DNA of 64,000 bases. Origin: Burkholderia sp. Bp9143 (GTDB taxonomy: Bacteria; Pseudomonadota; Gammaproteobacteria; Burkholderiales; Burkholderiaceae). The notes beneath the pieces were generated by a model. The model saw only the letters and a program-made list of their open reading frames with translations, was not told the origin of the DNA and did not search any database. The stretch's first letter is position 1. Every line of letters starts with the position of its first letter. The stretch lies in assembly GCF_003853645.1 (NCBI RefSeq), contig NZ_QTPO01000012.1:62001-126000 (forward strand), read 5' to 3'. This document shows positions 26,126 through 33,977 of this stretch, in pieces. The position numbers were made by a program, and so were the translations under genes.

Positions 26126-27538
26126 ATGAACCTCGAGCAGCACGCCGGCGCACGCGCGCCACATCCATCCTCATCCCGCCCGACGACCCTGCTGGTCAAG
26201 CACGCCGACGTGCTCGTGACCATGGACGACACGCGCCGCGAACTGCGCGACGCGGGGCTCTATGTCGAAGACAACCGCATCGTCGCGGTCGGCCCGAGCG
26301 CCGAGCTGCCCGATACCGCGGACGAAGTGCTCGACCTGCGCGGCCACCTCGTGATCCCGGGGCTCGTGAACACGCACCACCACATGTACCAGAGCCTCAC
26401 GCGCGCGGTGCCGGCCGCGCAGAACGCCGAGCTGTTCGGCTGGCTCACGAACCTGTACCGGATCTGGGCGCACCTGACGCCCGAGATGATCGAGGTGTCG
26501 ACGCTGACCGCGATGGCCGAGCTGCTGCAGTCGGGCTGCACGACGTCAAGCGACCACCTGTACATCTACCCGAACGGCAGCCGGCTTGACGACAGCATCG
26601 GCGCCGCACAGCGGATCGGCATGCGCTTTCACGCGAGCCGCGGCGCGATGAGCGTCGGCCAGCGCGACGGCGGGTTGCCGCCCGATTCGGTCGTCGAGCG
26701 CGAGCCCGACATCCTGCGCGACGCGCAGCGCCTGATCGAGACCTATCACGACGAAGGCCGCTACGCGATGCTACGGGTGGTGGTCGCGCCGTGCTCGCCG
26801 TTCTCGGTGAGCCGCGGCCTGATGCGCGATGCGGCCGTGCTGGCGCGCGACTACGGCGTGTCGCTCCATACGCACCTGGCCGAGAACGTGAACGACATCG
26901 CATACAGCCGCGAGAAGTTCGGGATGACGCCCGCCGAATACGCGGAGGATCTCGGCTGGGTCGGCCACGACGTGTGGCACGCGCACTGCGTGCAGCTCGA
27001 CGATGCGGGCATCGGTCTGTTCGCGCGCACCGGCACCGGCGTCGCACACTGTCCGTGTTCGAACATGCGGCTCGCGTCAGGTATCGCGCCGGTGAAGAAG
27101 ATGCGTCTCGCGGGTGTGCCGGTCGGCCTCGGTGTCGACGGTTCGGCGTCGAACGACGGTGCGCAGATGGTCGCGGAAGTGCGGCAGGCGCTGCTGCTGC
27201 AGCGGGTCGGTTTCGGGCCCGATGCGATGACCGCGCGCGAGGCGCTCGAGATCGCGACGCTGGGCGGCGCGAAGGTGCTGAACCGCGACGACATCGGCGC
27301 GCTGAAGCCCGGCATGGCCGCGGACTTCGCCGCGTTCGACCTGCGCCAGCCGCTGTTCGCGGGCGCGCTGCACGATCCGGTCGCGGCGCTCGTGTTCTGC
27401 GCGCCGTCGCAGGCGGCGTACACGGTGGTGAACGGGAAGGTGGTGGTGCGGGAGGGGCGGCTCGCGACGCTCGACCTGCCGCCGGTCATCGAGCGCCACA
27501 ACGCGCTGGCCCAGGCACTCGTGGAGGCGTCGCGCTGA
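26126..27538 (+). CDS. 8-oxoguanine deaminase (amidohydrolase family)
   Basis: A 470-residue metal-dependent amidohydrolase that converts 8-oxoguanine to urate and ammonia, giving PuuD its substrate. The metal site is visible in LVNTHHHMYQSLTRAVP (about 78-94), HTHLAE (about 250) and GVDGSASND (about 333-341). Segments such as LFGWLTNLYRIWAHLTPE, LLQSGCTTSSDHLYIYPNGS and VVVAPCSPFSVSRGLM closely follow the Pseudomonas 8-oxoguanine deaminase, not guanine deaminase or triazine hydrolases. The ATG at 26126 follows CGGAG. The N-terminus has a poorly conserved leader of about 20 residues. It is convergent with the LysR gene. Confidence 0.87.
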   Translation: MNLEQHAGARAPHPSSSRPTTLLVKHADVLVTMDDTRRELRDAGLYVEDNRIVAVGPSAELPDTADEVLDLRGHLVIPGLVNTHHHMYQSLTRAVPAAQNAELFGWLTNLYRIWAHLTPEMIEVSTLTAMAELLQSGCTTSSDHLYIYPNGSRLDDSIGAAQRIGMRFHASRGAMSVGQRDGGLPPDSVVEREPDILRDAQRLIETYHDEGRYAMLRVVVAPCSPFSVSRGLMRDAAVLARDYGVSLHTHLAENVNDIAYSREKFGMTPAEYAEDLGWVGHDVWHAHCVQLDDAGIGLFARTGTGVAHCPCSNMRLASGIAPVKKMRLAGVPVGLGVDGSASNDGAQMVAEVRQALLLQRVGFGPDAMTAREALEIATLGGAKVLNRDDIGALKPGMAADFAAFDLRQPLFAGALHDPVAALVFCAPSQAAYTVVNGKVVVREGRLATLDLPPVIERHNALAQALVEASR

Positions 27539-27581
27539 CGCATTGGTGTGACGGTCGCGCTGCGTGCCGCGGATCGGGCGC

Positions 27582-27645
27582 GTGGCGGCGGCCGTGGCCG
27601 CCACACGCCACGCATGACACCGGGCCATGCCGCAACGGCATGGCC
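27582..27645. terminator. two hairpins between convergent genes
   Basis: GTGGCGGC (27582-27589) pairs with GCCGCCAC (27597-27604), and a 10-bp stem (27623-27632 with 27636-27645, loop CAA) follows. They lie between the 8-oxoguanine deaminase and LysR stops. T runs are absent, so termination is likely but not certain. Confidence 0.55.
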
Positions 27646-27665
27646 GGCGCACGCGTCGGGTGCGA

Positions 27666-28595
27666 TTACTGCTCGATCAGCGTGCGGGTCGCTTCGGCGA
27701 CGAGGCTGCGCAGCCAGCGCACTTCGTCGGAGTAGTGGCAGCGTTCGTGCCACAGCTGGTAGTACTGCATCGGCGGGAAGTCGAGCGGCGCCGGCACGAC
27801 CGACAGCGGCAGGAACTTCGCGTAATGATCGGCGAACAGGCGCGTCGTCGTGAAGATCAGGTCGGACTTCACCAGCACGTACGGTGCGAGGTTGAAGTAC
27901 GGCAGCGTGACGACCACGTGACGCTTGAGCCGCTCGCGCGCGAGGTGCACGTCGATCGCGCCGCGCTGGCCGACCGAGTATGGCGTCGGCGCGAGATGCG
28001 GCGCGTTCAGGTACTGGTCGAGCGTGAGCCCGCCGCGCTTCGCGAACGGGTGCGTATTGCTCATCAGGCAGACGATTTCGTCGACGAACAGGTTCGACAG
28101 GTGCAGTTGTTCGGGCGGCTCGGGCCAGTTGCCGACGACGATGTCGAGCTTGCCGTCTTCCAGCGCGAGCTCGTAGTCGAATGCGGGCCCGAGCGAGTGG
28201 AACTCGAGCGTCGCGTTCGGCGCGGCCTGGCGGAAGCGTTCGACGACGGTCGGCACGAACAGCACGTTCAGGTAGTCGGGACAGCCGATCCGGTAGCAGC
28301 GGATCGACGTCGCCGGGTCGAAACTGTGCTGCTGGAACTTGATGCGCTCGATTTCGCGCAGTGCGTTCTGCACCGGCTCGAGCAGGCGCAGCCCGTATTC
28401 GGTCGGGACCATGCCGGACTTGCCGCGCACGAGCAGCGGGTCGCCGGTGATGTCGCGCAGGCGCCGCAGCGCGGCGCTGATCGCCGGTTGCGACTGGTTC
28501 AGTTTGACGGCCGCGCGCGTGACGCTGCGCTCCATCAACAAGGTGTGCAAGACGCGCAAGAGGTACGTGTCGATCGCCTCGCGTTGCTGACTCAT
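27666..28595 (-). CDS. LysR family transcriptional regulator
   Basis: A 309-residue LysR-type regulator. The N-terminal winged helix-turn-helix (about 8-67) has ERSVTRAAVKLNQSQPAISA and LRRLRDITGDPLLVRGKSGM. The C-terminal part (about 95-300) is the periplasmic-binding-protein-like effector domain. It borders the purine cluster and is convergent with 8-oxoguanine deaminase, so it may control that gene or hiuH-puuD; the ligand is unknown. An inverted repeat of the T-N11-A type lies 50 bp ahead of its start, suggesting autoregulation. Confidence 0.93.
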   Translation of the reverse strand: MSQQREAIDTYLLRVLHTLLMERSVTRAAVKLNQSQPAISAALRRLRDITGDPLLVRGKSGMVPTEYGLRLLEPVQNALREIERIKFQQHSFDPATSIRCYRIGCPDYLNVLFVPTVVERFRQAAPNATLEFHSLGPAFDYELALEDGKLDIVVGNWPEPPEQLHLSNLFVDEIVCLMSNTHPFAKRGGLTLDQYLNAPHLAPTPYSVGQRGAIDVHLARERLKRHVVVTLPYFNLAPYVLVKSDLIFTTTRLFADHYAKFLPLSVVPAPLDFPPMQYYQLWHERCHYSDEVRWLRSLVAEATRTLIEQ

Positions 28596-28645
28596 GATAT
28601 CTCCGTTTTATATGTCCGGGCTGATCGAGGGGGCTGGGGGATATA

Positions 28646-28664
28646 TGGTTTTTAATATGAACCA
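28646..28664. promoter_or_regulatory. LysR-type box (TGGTT-N9-AACCA)
   Basis: An inverted repeat with 5-bp arms around an AT-rich centre fits the LysR rule T-N11-A (TGGT-N11-ACCA). It sits about 50 bp upstream of the LysR gene start, the usual place for autoregulation. Confidence 0.6.
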
Positions 28665-28810
28665 AAGCCAGCGTCAAGAGATGGATACCCGCAGACGCCC
28701 GCCGGCCGGGCCTCGGCAAGGAGGCCGGACGGGGCGGAAGGCAGGCGTGCGTGGCGCCGCGCGGATGCGCATTGCACGCATCCGGTGGCCGGGGCGCCGC
28801 GCGTGGCGCG

Positions 28811-29020
28811 TCAGTCGTCGATGCGCATGCCGACTTTCAGCGTGACCTGCCAGTGGATGACCTGGTCGCCTTCGATGTGGCCGCGCGTTTCGGTCACCTG
28901 GAACCAGTGCAGGTTGTGCAGCGTCTTGCCGGCTTTCGAGATTGCGTTGCGGATGGCGTCGTCGCATGATTGCCGCGACGAACCGGTCAGTTCGATCAGC
29001 TTGTAGACGTGGTCGCTCAT
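28811..29020 (-). CDS. dodecin family flavin-binding protein
   Basis: A 69-residue dodecin, a small protein that assembles into a hollow dodecamer and stores flavins or flavin-like compounds. The family pattern is clear: [51 protein letters not shown] and [14 protein letters not shown] ribosome binding site (AGGGAG) precedes the ATG at 29020. It stands alone, divergent from the dehydrogenase gene across 135 bp. Confidence 0.93.
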   Translation of the reverse strand: MSDHVYKLIELTGSSRQSCDDAIRNAISKAGKTLHNLHWFQVTETRGHIEGDQVIHWQVTLKVGMRIDD

Positions 29021-29155
29021 GATGCGCTCCCTGGGATGTCGGTGTGTGCGGCCGGCGCAAGCGGCGGGCCCGAAGCGGCGCCGCGCGTGTCCGGCTTCTT
29101 GAGTGATAGGTATGATGGGCGGCAAGTGCAACCCCAATTGGAGACGAGGAACATC

Positions 29156-30049
29156 GTGGAAGTCGGATTTTGCGGACCGGGACTGATGGGCGCGCCGATG
29201 ATTCGGCATTTGCTGGCGGCGGGCCATCGGGTCAGCGTATGGAACCGGACGCGCGGCAAGGCCGAGGCGCTTGAGAAAGACGGTGCACGGGTGGTCGATA
29301 CGCCACGGGAACTGGCCGAGCGCGTCGACACGGTGTTCGTGTGCGTGCTCGATGGCCGTGCGGTCGGCGACGTCGCGTTCGGCGAGCACGGGCTCCTTGC
29401 CGGCGATGCGAATGCACGCCGCTTGAAGCGCATCGTCGATCATTCGAGCATTCCGCCCGCCGCGACGCGCGACTACGCGGCGCGCGCGGCCGCGCTCGGC
29501 GTCGGCTGGATCGACGCGCCGGTGTCGGGCGGCGTGCCCGGCGCGCAGGCCGGCACGCTCGCGGTGATGGCGGGCGGCGCAGCGGCTGACCTCGATACGG
29601 TGCGACCGCTGATCGGCACTTACGCGTCGCGCATCACGCATATGGGCGACGCAGGTGCGGGCCAGACCGCGAAGCTGTGCAACCAGGCGATCGTCACCGC
29701 GACGGTGACCGCGATCGCGGAGGCCGTCGGCCTGGCACAGGCGAGCGGCATCGACGCCGCGCGTCTGGCCGACGCGCTGGCCGGCGGGTGGGCTGATTCG
29801 GTGCTGCTGCAGACCTTCGTGCCGCGCATGACGTCAGGCGGTCACGTTCAGATCGGCGCACTCAGCACGTTCCAGAAGGACGTCGATGCGATCGCCGACG
29901 CCGCGCGCGACACGGGCGCCGTGATGCCCGTATCGGCCACGGTGCAGCAGGTGCTGCGGCTGGGCGCCGCGCAGGGACTCGCCGGTGCCGATTTCGCCGC
30001 GTTCATCGACATCGTCCGGCCCGGCAACGGGCGCGGGACGGCACAGTGA
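29156..30049 (+). CDS. beta-hydroxyacid dehydrogenase (3-hydroxyisobutyrate / tartronate semialdehyde reductase family)
   Basis: A 297-residue NAD(P)-dependent oxidoreductase. The Rossmann motif is [20 protein letters not shown] at the very N-terminus. The substrate-binding signature is [19 protein letters not shown] (about 119-137) and the catalytic lysine region [14 protein letters not shown] (about 165-178). Members include 3-hydroxyisobutyrate dehydrogenase, tartronate semialdehyde reductase and succinic/glyoxylic semialdehyde reductases. GTG at 29156 is the start because it gives the full Rossmann fold and follows GAGGA. Because the purine cluster yields glyoxylate, a tartronate semialdehyde or glyoxylate role is attractive, but no glyoxylate carboligase gene is nearby. 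Confidence 0.87.
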   Translation: MEVGFCGPGLMGAPMIRHLLAAGHRVSVWNRTRGKAEALEKDGARVVDTPRELAERVDTVFVCVLDGRAVGDVAFGEHGLLAGDANARRLKRIVDHSSIPPAATRDYAARAAALGVGWIDAPVSGGVPGAQAGTLAVMAGGAAADLDTVRPLIGTYASRITHMGDAGAGQTAKLCNQAIVTATVTAIAEAVGLAQASGIDAARLADALAGGWADSVLLQTFVPRMTSGGHVQIGALSTFQKDVDAIADAARDTGAVMPVSATVQQVLRLGAAQGLAGADFAAFIDIVRPGNGRGTAQ

Positions 30050-30085
30050 TCGCGCAGCGCCGGTGAAGCGGGAAGCCTGAATGGC

Positions 30086-30116
30086 CGATGGGCCGCCCGG
30101 AGGCGGCCCATCGTTT
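30086..30116. terminator. bidirectional terminator
   Basis: A perfect 12-bp stem (30086-30097 with 30102-30113) with a CGGA loop is followed by TTT. It lies between the convergent dehydrogenase gene and the hypothetical gene on the minus strand. Confidence 0.8.
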
Positions 30117-30126
30117 CGGTGTCGGT

Positions 30127-30573
30127 TCAGCCGAGGGAGCGCGGTGTCGTGTCGCCGGCGTTCTGGCGTCCGAGCCCGCCGCGCAGGCTCGCCTTCGTGC
30201 CTGCACCAAATTCGGGCAGGATGCGCGCGCGGGCGCGGCTCGCGAACACGAGGAAGCCGAAGCCGTTCGCCTCGTACCAGTACCCGCCGTTCTCGAGGCC
30301 GTCGAGCGGCTGTTCGAGTGCGTTGGCGATCGATTCGATGCAGCGCTTGCGCAGTTCGGCGATGGCCGGATAGGGCGGCTGTGCGCCGCGCACGCTGCAC
30401 AGGAGCACGTCGAGGCCGGGCAGCACATGCGCATAGAGGACGGGTTCGTCCTGCGCACGGGCGCGGGCAATCTTGGTGTCGAGCTGAGCAAACGGTTTCG
30501 AATGGCGCAACACCGCGAGGAAGGACTCCTGGCCATCCTGTTGCGCACGTCGACGTTTTTTCGGGAAGGACAT
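30127..30573 (-). CDS. conserved hypothetical protein
   Basis: A 148-residue soluble protein I do not recognise. The N-terminus is strongly basic (MSFPKKRRRAQQDGQ). The middle is an ordered alpha/beta segment (VLYAHVLPGLDVLLCSVRGA, then AIAELRKRCIESIANALEQP, then NGGYWYEANGFGFLVFASRA). The tail is Gly/Arg-rich and probably disordered. The ATG at 30573 is preferred over one at 30627 because GAGGCGAG lies ahead of it and the extra residues look non-coding. It is monocistronic, facing a 341-bp gap that separates it from mscL on the same strand. I see no gene in that gap, only the mscL terminator. Confidence 0.65.
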   Translation of the reverse strand: MSFPKKRRRAQQDGQESFLAVLRHSKPFAQLDTKIARARAQDEPVLYAHVLPGLDVLLCSVRGAQPPYPAIAELRKRCIESIANALEQPLDGLENGGYWYEANGFGFLVFASRARARILPEFGAGTKASLRGGLGRQNAGDTTPRSLG

Positions 30574-30865
30574 AAACACTCGCCTCAAAAACAATTGCAA
30601 GAAATGCGGCACTTTCATGCGACCCACTCCCGGCTATGTACGCCGCATGTCGATCCTTTATAGCACACGAAAATGCTGCACTCGTGCGGTACGACGATCA
30701 ATGTCTCCCGTCGACCCGCATGCCACGATGATCGACACAGCCAGCGTCTTGGCGCCCGTACTGTCGTTTAGTCTCCATCATAGACCTGCTTTTCCCGCGC
30801 GTGCATTCGCGCGTCACAAAAAAGTGAGATAAGCCACGCGCGGCGGTGCGCGGCGCGCGCCCTAC

Positions 30866-30889
30866 AAAAAGGCCCGCACTTGGCGGGCC
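30866..30889 (-). terminator. intrinsic terminator after mscL
   Basis: On the minus strand a 7-bp stem (30871-30877 with 30883-30889) runs into five T (30866-30870), 26 bp past the mscL stop. Confidence 0.82.
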
Positions 30890-30914
30890 CGGCAGATGCT
30901 GCGTGGCGCGGCGC

Positions 30915-31346
30915 TCAGCGTTGCTTGAGCGAATCGCGGATCTCGCGCAGCAGCACGGTGTCTTCCGGCGTCGCGGCCGGCGCGGCTTCTTCCGGCTTGC
31001 GCAGCTTGTTGATGAATTTCACCATCAGAAAGATGATGAACGCGAGGATCACGAAGTTGATCGCCACGGTGATGAACGAGCCGTAGCCGAATGCGGCGAC
31101 GCCCGCAGCCTGCAGGTCCTTGAACGAATCGGGATTACCCTTGAACGTCGGAGGGATGGTGCCGAGCAGAACGAACTTGTTCGAGAAATCCAGACCGCCC
31201 GTCAGCACGCCGATGACCGGCATGATGAGGTCTTTCACGACCGAGTCGACGATCTTCGAGAATGCGCCACCGATGATCACGCCGACGGCGAGATCCATCA
31301 CGTTACCTTTGACGGCAAACTCCTTGAATTCCTTGATTATGCTCAT
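30915..31346 (-). CDS. mscL: large-conductance mechanosensitive channel MscL
   Basis: A 143-residue inner-membrane channel that opens under membrane tension on hypo-osmotic shock. The N-terminal amphipathic helix and pore-lining TM1 are [20 protein letters not shown] and [20 protein letters not shown]. The periplasmic loop and TM2 ([20 protein letters not shown]) follow, with the cytoplasmic helical bundle at the end ([14 protein letters not shown]). The ATG at 31346 is preceded by AGGAGAAAG, so the longer frame to 31436 is not used. It appears to be a single-gene unit. Confidence 0.97.
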   Translation of the reverse strand: MSIIKEFKEFAVKGNVMDLAVGVIIGGAFSKIVDSVVKDLIMPVIGVLTGGLDFSNKFVLLGTIPPTFKGNPDSFKDLQAAGVAAFGYGSFITVAINFVILAFIIFLMVKFINKLRKPEEAAPAATPEDTVLLREIRDSLKQR

Positions 31347-31590
31347 GAGCGGCTTTCTCCTGGTTGGGCGAGGGGAGGCGTGCCGCGACGCGCAGGGCTG
31401 CGAAGCGTCTGATGGGTCGGATGGGATCGGAGGCACGCCGATGGCCGCATGATAGCGAACGTACCCTATTGCCGGTAGCCCATCTTGAAATCATTAACAA
31501 ATCAAGAGGGCGGTGCGAGAGGAAATGAAAGGAGGCGCGGTGTTGGGGAGCGGGCGCGGCGCGATGCGTCGACGCCCGCGTGTGTAATGC

Positions 31591-32781
31591 TCAGGTGTTG
31601 TCGTCGGTCCAGCCGTCGTCGTTGCTGCCGAGATCGACGCCGCCGCCGCCGTTGCCGTCGCTCCAGTTCGCATTGTCGCCGCGGCCGAAGTCGAAGCCCG
31701 GATCGTTGTTCTCCTGGCGTCGGCGCTGGTCGTCGACGATCACGTCGCGTTCGACCACGCGTTCGCGGCCGCCGGACATCGCTTCACCGAGCAGCACGCC
31801 GGTCAGCAGCCCGCCCATTCCGCTGCCGAAACCGCCGCCTTGTTGAACCACGACGGGTGGCTGCTGTTGCGGATAAGGTTGCGGCGGATACGGCTGTTGC
31901 GGGTACGGTGGCTGCTGATACGGCTGGCCTTGCATGCCGGTCACGCGATCGGCTTCCTGCGCATACACGGAGCCGCCGCCGTTGGCCGGCGCCGCGGGTT
32001 GCGCGCTCGGATCGGGGCGGCCTTCGACGCGCGCCTTCACGCTCGCATGCCGCTGTTCGAGTTCGTCGATGCGATACGGCGGCACCGGGTTCTTGCCGTT
32101 CGACAGTGCTTCGACGAGCGCGCGTGCATCAGTCTCGATGCCTTCGAGTTCGCCGGTGAGCGCAGCGGCGCCGGGCGCCGTCGACAGCTTCGCGTCGAGT
32201 TTCAGCGGACGGATGTCGTTCAGCACGTCGGTCGCGCGCTTCAACTGCGTGCGGCGTTCGTCGCCGGCGCGGCTGTCGTCGGCCGAGCGTGCGCGCCGCA
32301 ACGTCCAGCGCAGCACCAGCGCGATGATCGCGACGATCAGCCCGAGGCCGATCCACATGCCGGTCGACGGACCGTGTTTCGCGACCGGCGCGGCGGGGGC
32401 GAGCGACGACTGCAGCGAACCGCTCTGCGTGGCCGACGGTGCGTTGCCGCTTGCGCGCGCGGCGTCGGCGCGAATGCGCGATTCGGTCTGCGCGAAATGC
32501 GACGCGTCGGTGAAGCGCAGTTGCGGATCGAGCGACTTCGCCTGCTGCAGTTGCGCGAGCGCGTCGGACGCGCGGCCTTCGCGGTCCAGCACCTGTGCGT
32601 AAAGGTAGCGCGCATGCGCGTTGTTCGGATGGGCGTCGATGACTTGCGACAGCTGCGTGTCGGCGCGTTGCCAGTCACGTTGCGCGATCGACTGCTCGAC
32701 TTGCTGCAGCGACGGGACCGCAAATGCGGCGGACGACAGCAGCATCAGCGAGAAGCCGAGTGCGGCGAGAGATTTCTTCAT
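31591..32781 (-). CDS. TPR membrane protein with Pro/Gln/Tyr-rich segment, partner of PspA
   Basis: A 396-residue protein of unknown function. A signal peptide or signal anchor (KKSLAALGFSLMLLSSAAFA) is followed by TPR-like repeats (about 25-95: QRDWQRADTQLSQVIDAHPN, then ARYLYAQVLDREGRASDALA), a transmembrane helix (about 142-162, GMWIGLGLIVAIIALVLRWT) and a helical segment (about 170-260). A low-complexity run of P-Q-Y repeats (about 283-310) and a Gly-rich hydrophobic stretch (GGGFGSGMGGLLTGVLLGEA) come next, then a Gly/Asp/Asn-rich acidic tail. It lies 78 bp downstream of the pspA-like gene on the same strand, so the pair is probably one unit acting at the inner membrane. Confidence 0.75.
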   Translation of the reverse strand: MKKSLAALGFSLMLLSSAAFAVPSLQQVEQSIAQRDWQRADTQLSQVIDAHPNNAHARYLYAQVLDREGRASDALAQLQQAKSLDPQLRFTDASHFAQTESRIRADAARASGNAPSATQSGSLQSSLAPAAPVAKHGPSTGMWIGLGLIVAIIALVLRWTLRRARSADDSRAGDERRTQLKRATDVLNDIRPLKLDAKLSTAPGAAALTGELEGIETDARALVEALSNGKNPVPPYRIDELEQRHASVKARVEGRPDPSAQPAAPANGGGSVYAQEADRVTGMQGQPYQQPPYPQQPYPPQPYPQQQPPVVVQQGGGFGSGMGGLLTGVLLGEAMSGGRERVVERDVIVDDQRRRQENNDPGFDFGRGDNANWSDGNGGGGVDLGSNDDGWTDDNT

Positions 32782-32859
32782 GGTCGAACCGGGCGCAAGC
32801 GCCCGTCTCCTGACGATCGGTGCGCGCCGCGGGCCCGGCGGGCCGCGGCGCGGTTGCCG

Positions 32860-33540
32860 TTACTGCGCGGGTGTGTCGAGCTGCTTCTTCAGCGCGGCGA
32901 GGCGGTCCTCGACCGACGGGCCCTTGTTCAGCGCGGCGAGCTTGTCGTCGAGCGCCTTGCCGCTCGACGTGTCGGCCGAATTCAGGCGGGCGTCCGAGCG
33001 CGCATTCTGCAGCGCGACCTTGTCCTCGAGCTTCTGGAAGTCCTCGGACAGGTTCTTGCCGCCGATGCCGCCCAGCGCGCTCGCCGCGACGTCCTTCGCC
33101 TGCGCGATTTCCTGCTTGGCCTGCAGGATGTTCGAGCGTGCGTTCAGGTCGTTGCGGCGCTGACGCATGTCGGCGATCTGCCCCTTCAGCTTGTCGACCG
33201 ACGGCTCGAGCGTCGTCAGCTCGGCCGCGAGCGCATCGCGCTCGGCTTCCGCGTTCGACTGCGCGGCGAGCGCCTCGCGTGCGAGCGCTTCGTCGCCGGC
33301 CTGCAGCGCGCGCTTCGCGCCGTCCTCGTACTTCTTCACCTTGTCGTCGGCCGCATCGCGCTTGCTGCGCTGGGTCGCGACTTGTGCCTCGATCTCGATC
33401 AGCGAATTCTCGGCACGGCCGATGCTGTCGTCGAGCTCCCGCACGATCTGCCGTGCGTCGCGCGACGGATCCTGTACCGAGTCGGCCGCATCGTTCAGCA
33501 GGCCTTTGATCGTGCGCGAAACAGAGTCGAAAAGCGACAT
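32860..33540 (-). CDS. PspA/IM30 family protein
   Basis: A 226-residue, almost entirely coiled-coil protein of the phage-shock/IM30 family, peripheral at the inner membrane. The start SLFDSVSRTIKGLLNDAADS is the amphipathic membrane-binding helix, and QDPSRDARQIVRELDDSIGR is a family-typical stretch. The rest is charged heptad sequence (EIEAQVATQRSKRDAADDKV, KQEIAQAKDVAASALGGIGG). It probably maintains membrane integrity under stress. It heads a unit with the TPR membrane protein. No pspF, pspB or pspC is nearby and no clear sigma-54 promoter was seen in the 437-bp gap upstream, so control is unlike the enterobacterial psp operon. Confidence 0.88.
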   Translation of the reverse strand: MSLFDSVSRTIKGLLNDAADSVQDPSRDARQIVRELDDSIGRAENSLIEIEAQVATQRSKRDAADDKVKKYEDGAKRALQAGDEALAREALAAQSNAEAERDALAAELTTLEPSVDKLKGQIADMRQRRNDLNARSNILQAKQEIAQAKDVAASALGGIGGKNLSEDFQKLEDKVALQNARSDARLNSADTSSGKALDDKLAALNKGPSVEDRLAALKKQLDTPAQ

Positions 33541-33621
33541 GAAATCCTCCGTGGTTGAAAGGTGCCGCGTGAGCGCGGCAGTGCCCGTCGCGAATCGGTT
33601 CCGACCCGCGTGAGCCGGCGG

Positions 33622-33627
33622 ATATTA
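33622..33627 (-). promoter_or_regulatory. -10 candidate for the pspA unit
   Basis: TAATAT on the minus strand (33627 to 33622) about 82 bp ahead of pspA. No good -35 is seen at 16-18 bp. The 437-bp gap to the PBP1A gene holds no gene. Confidence 0.3.
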
Positions 33628-33834
33628 CACCGCCCGCCCCTTAAATACGGCTTAAGCGCCGGAGTTCAAGCGGCGCGTGTGCAGCATTCGAACCTTTCGT
33701 GTTTGAAAGAAACGCTGCGGCATGCGCGGGGCTGCGTGTCCATCATAGGCGGAGCATGCCGCCAATACGTTCCGCAATTCACGGCCGTGCGGGAATTTTT
33801 ACAAAAAATCGCGAAGTCAATCGGTCGATTTCAT

Positions 33835-33840
33835 TAAAAT
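33835..33840 (+). promoter_or_regulatory. -10 candidate for the PBP1A gene
   Basis: TAAAAT (33835-33840) in the only AT-rich stretch of this gap, about 140 bp ahead of the PBP1A start. No convincing -35 is seen. Confidence 0.35.
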
Positions 33841-33977
33841 GCGCTGTCACGTCGCGGGAACGGATCGCCGCGCGGCGGGGTCTGTCGACGTGACAGTTGC
33901 CACGATGCACCCACTCTGATTCATCCGCTTGCATTTCCGCATGCGTCCGAGGGCGCCACGCCGCCCGCCATTCCGAC

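Noticed and set aside
26126-27538. Deaminase read as atrazine/hydroxyatrazine hydrolase
   Set aside because: Sequence segments agree better with 8-oxoguanine deaminase, and the genomic context is urate catabolism.
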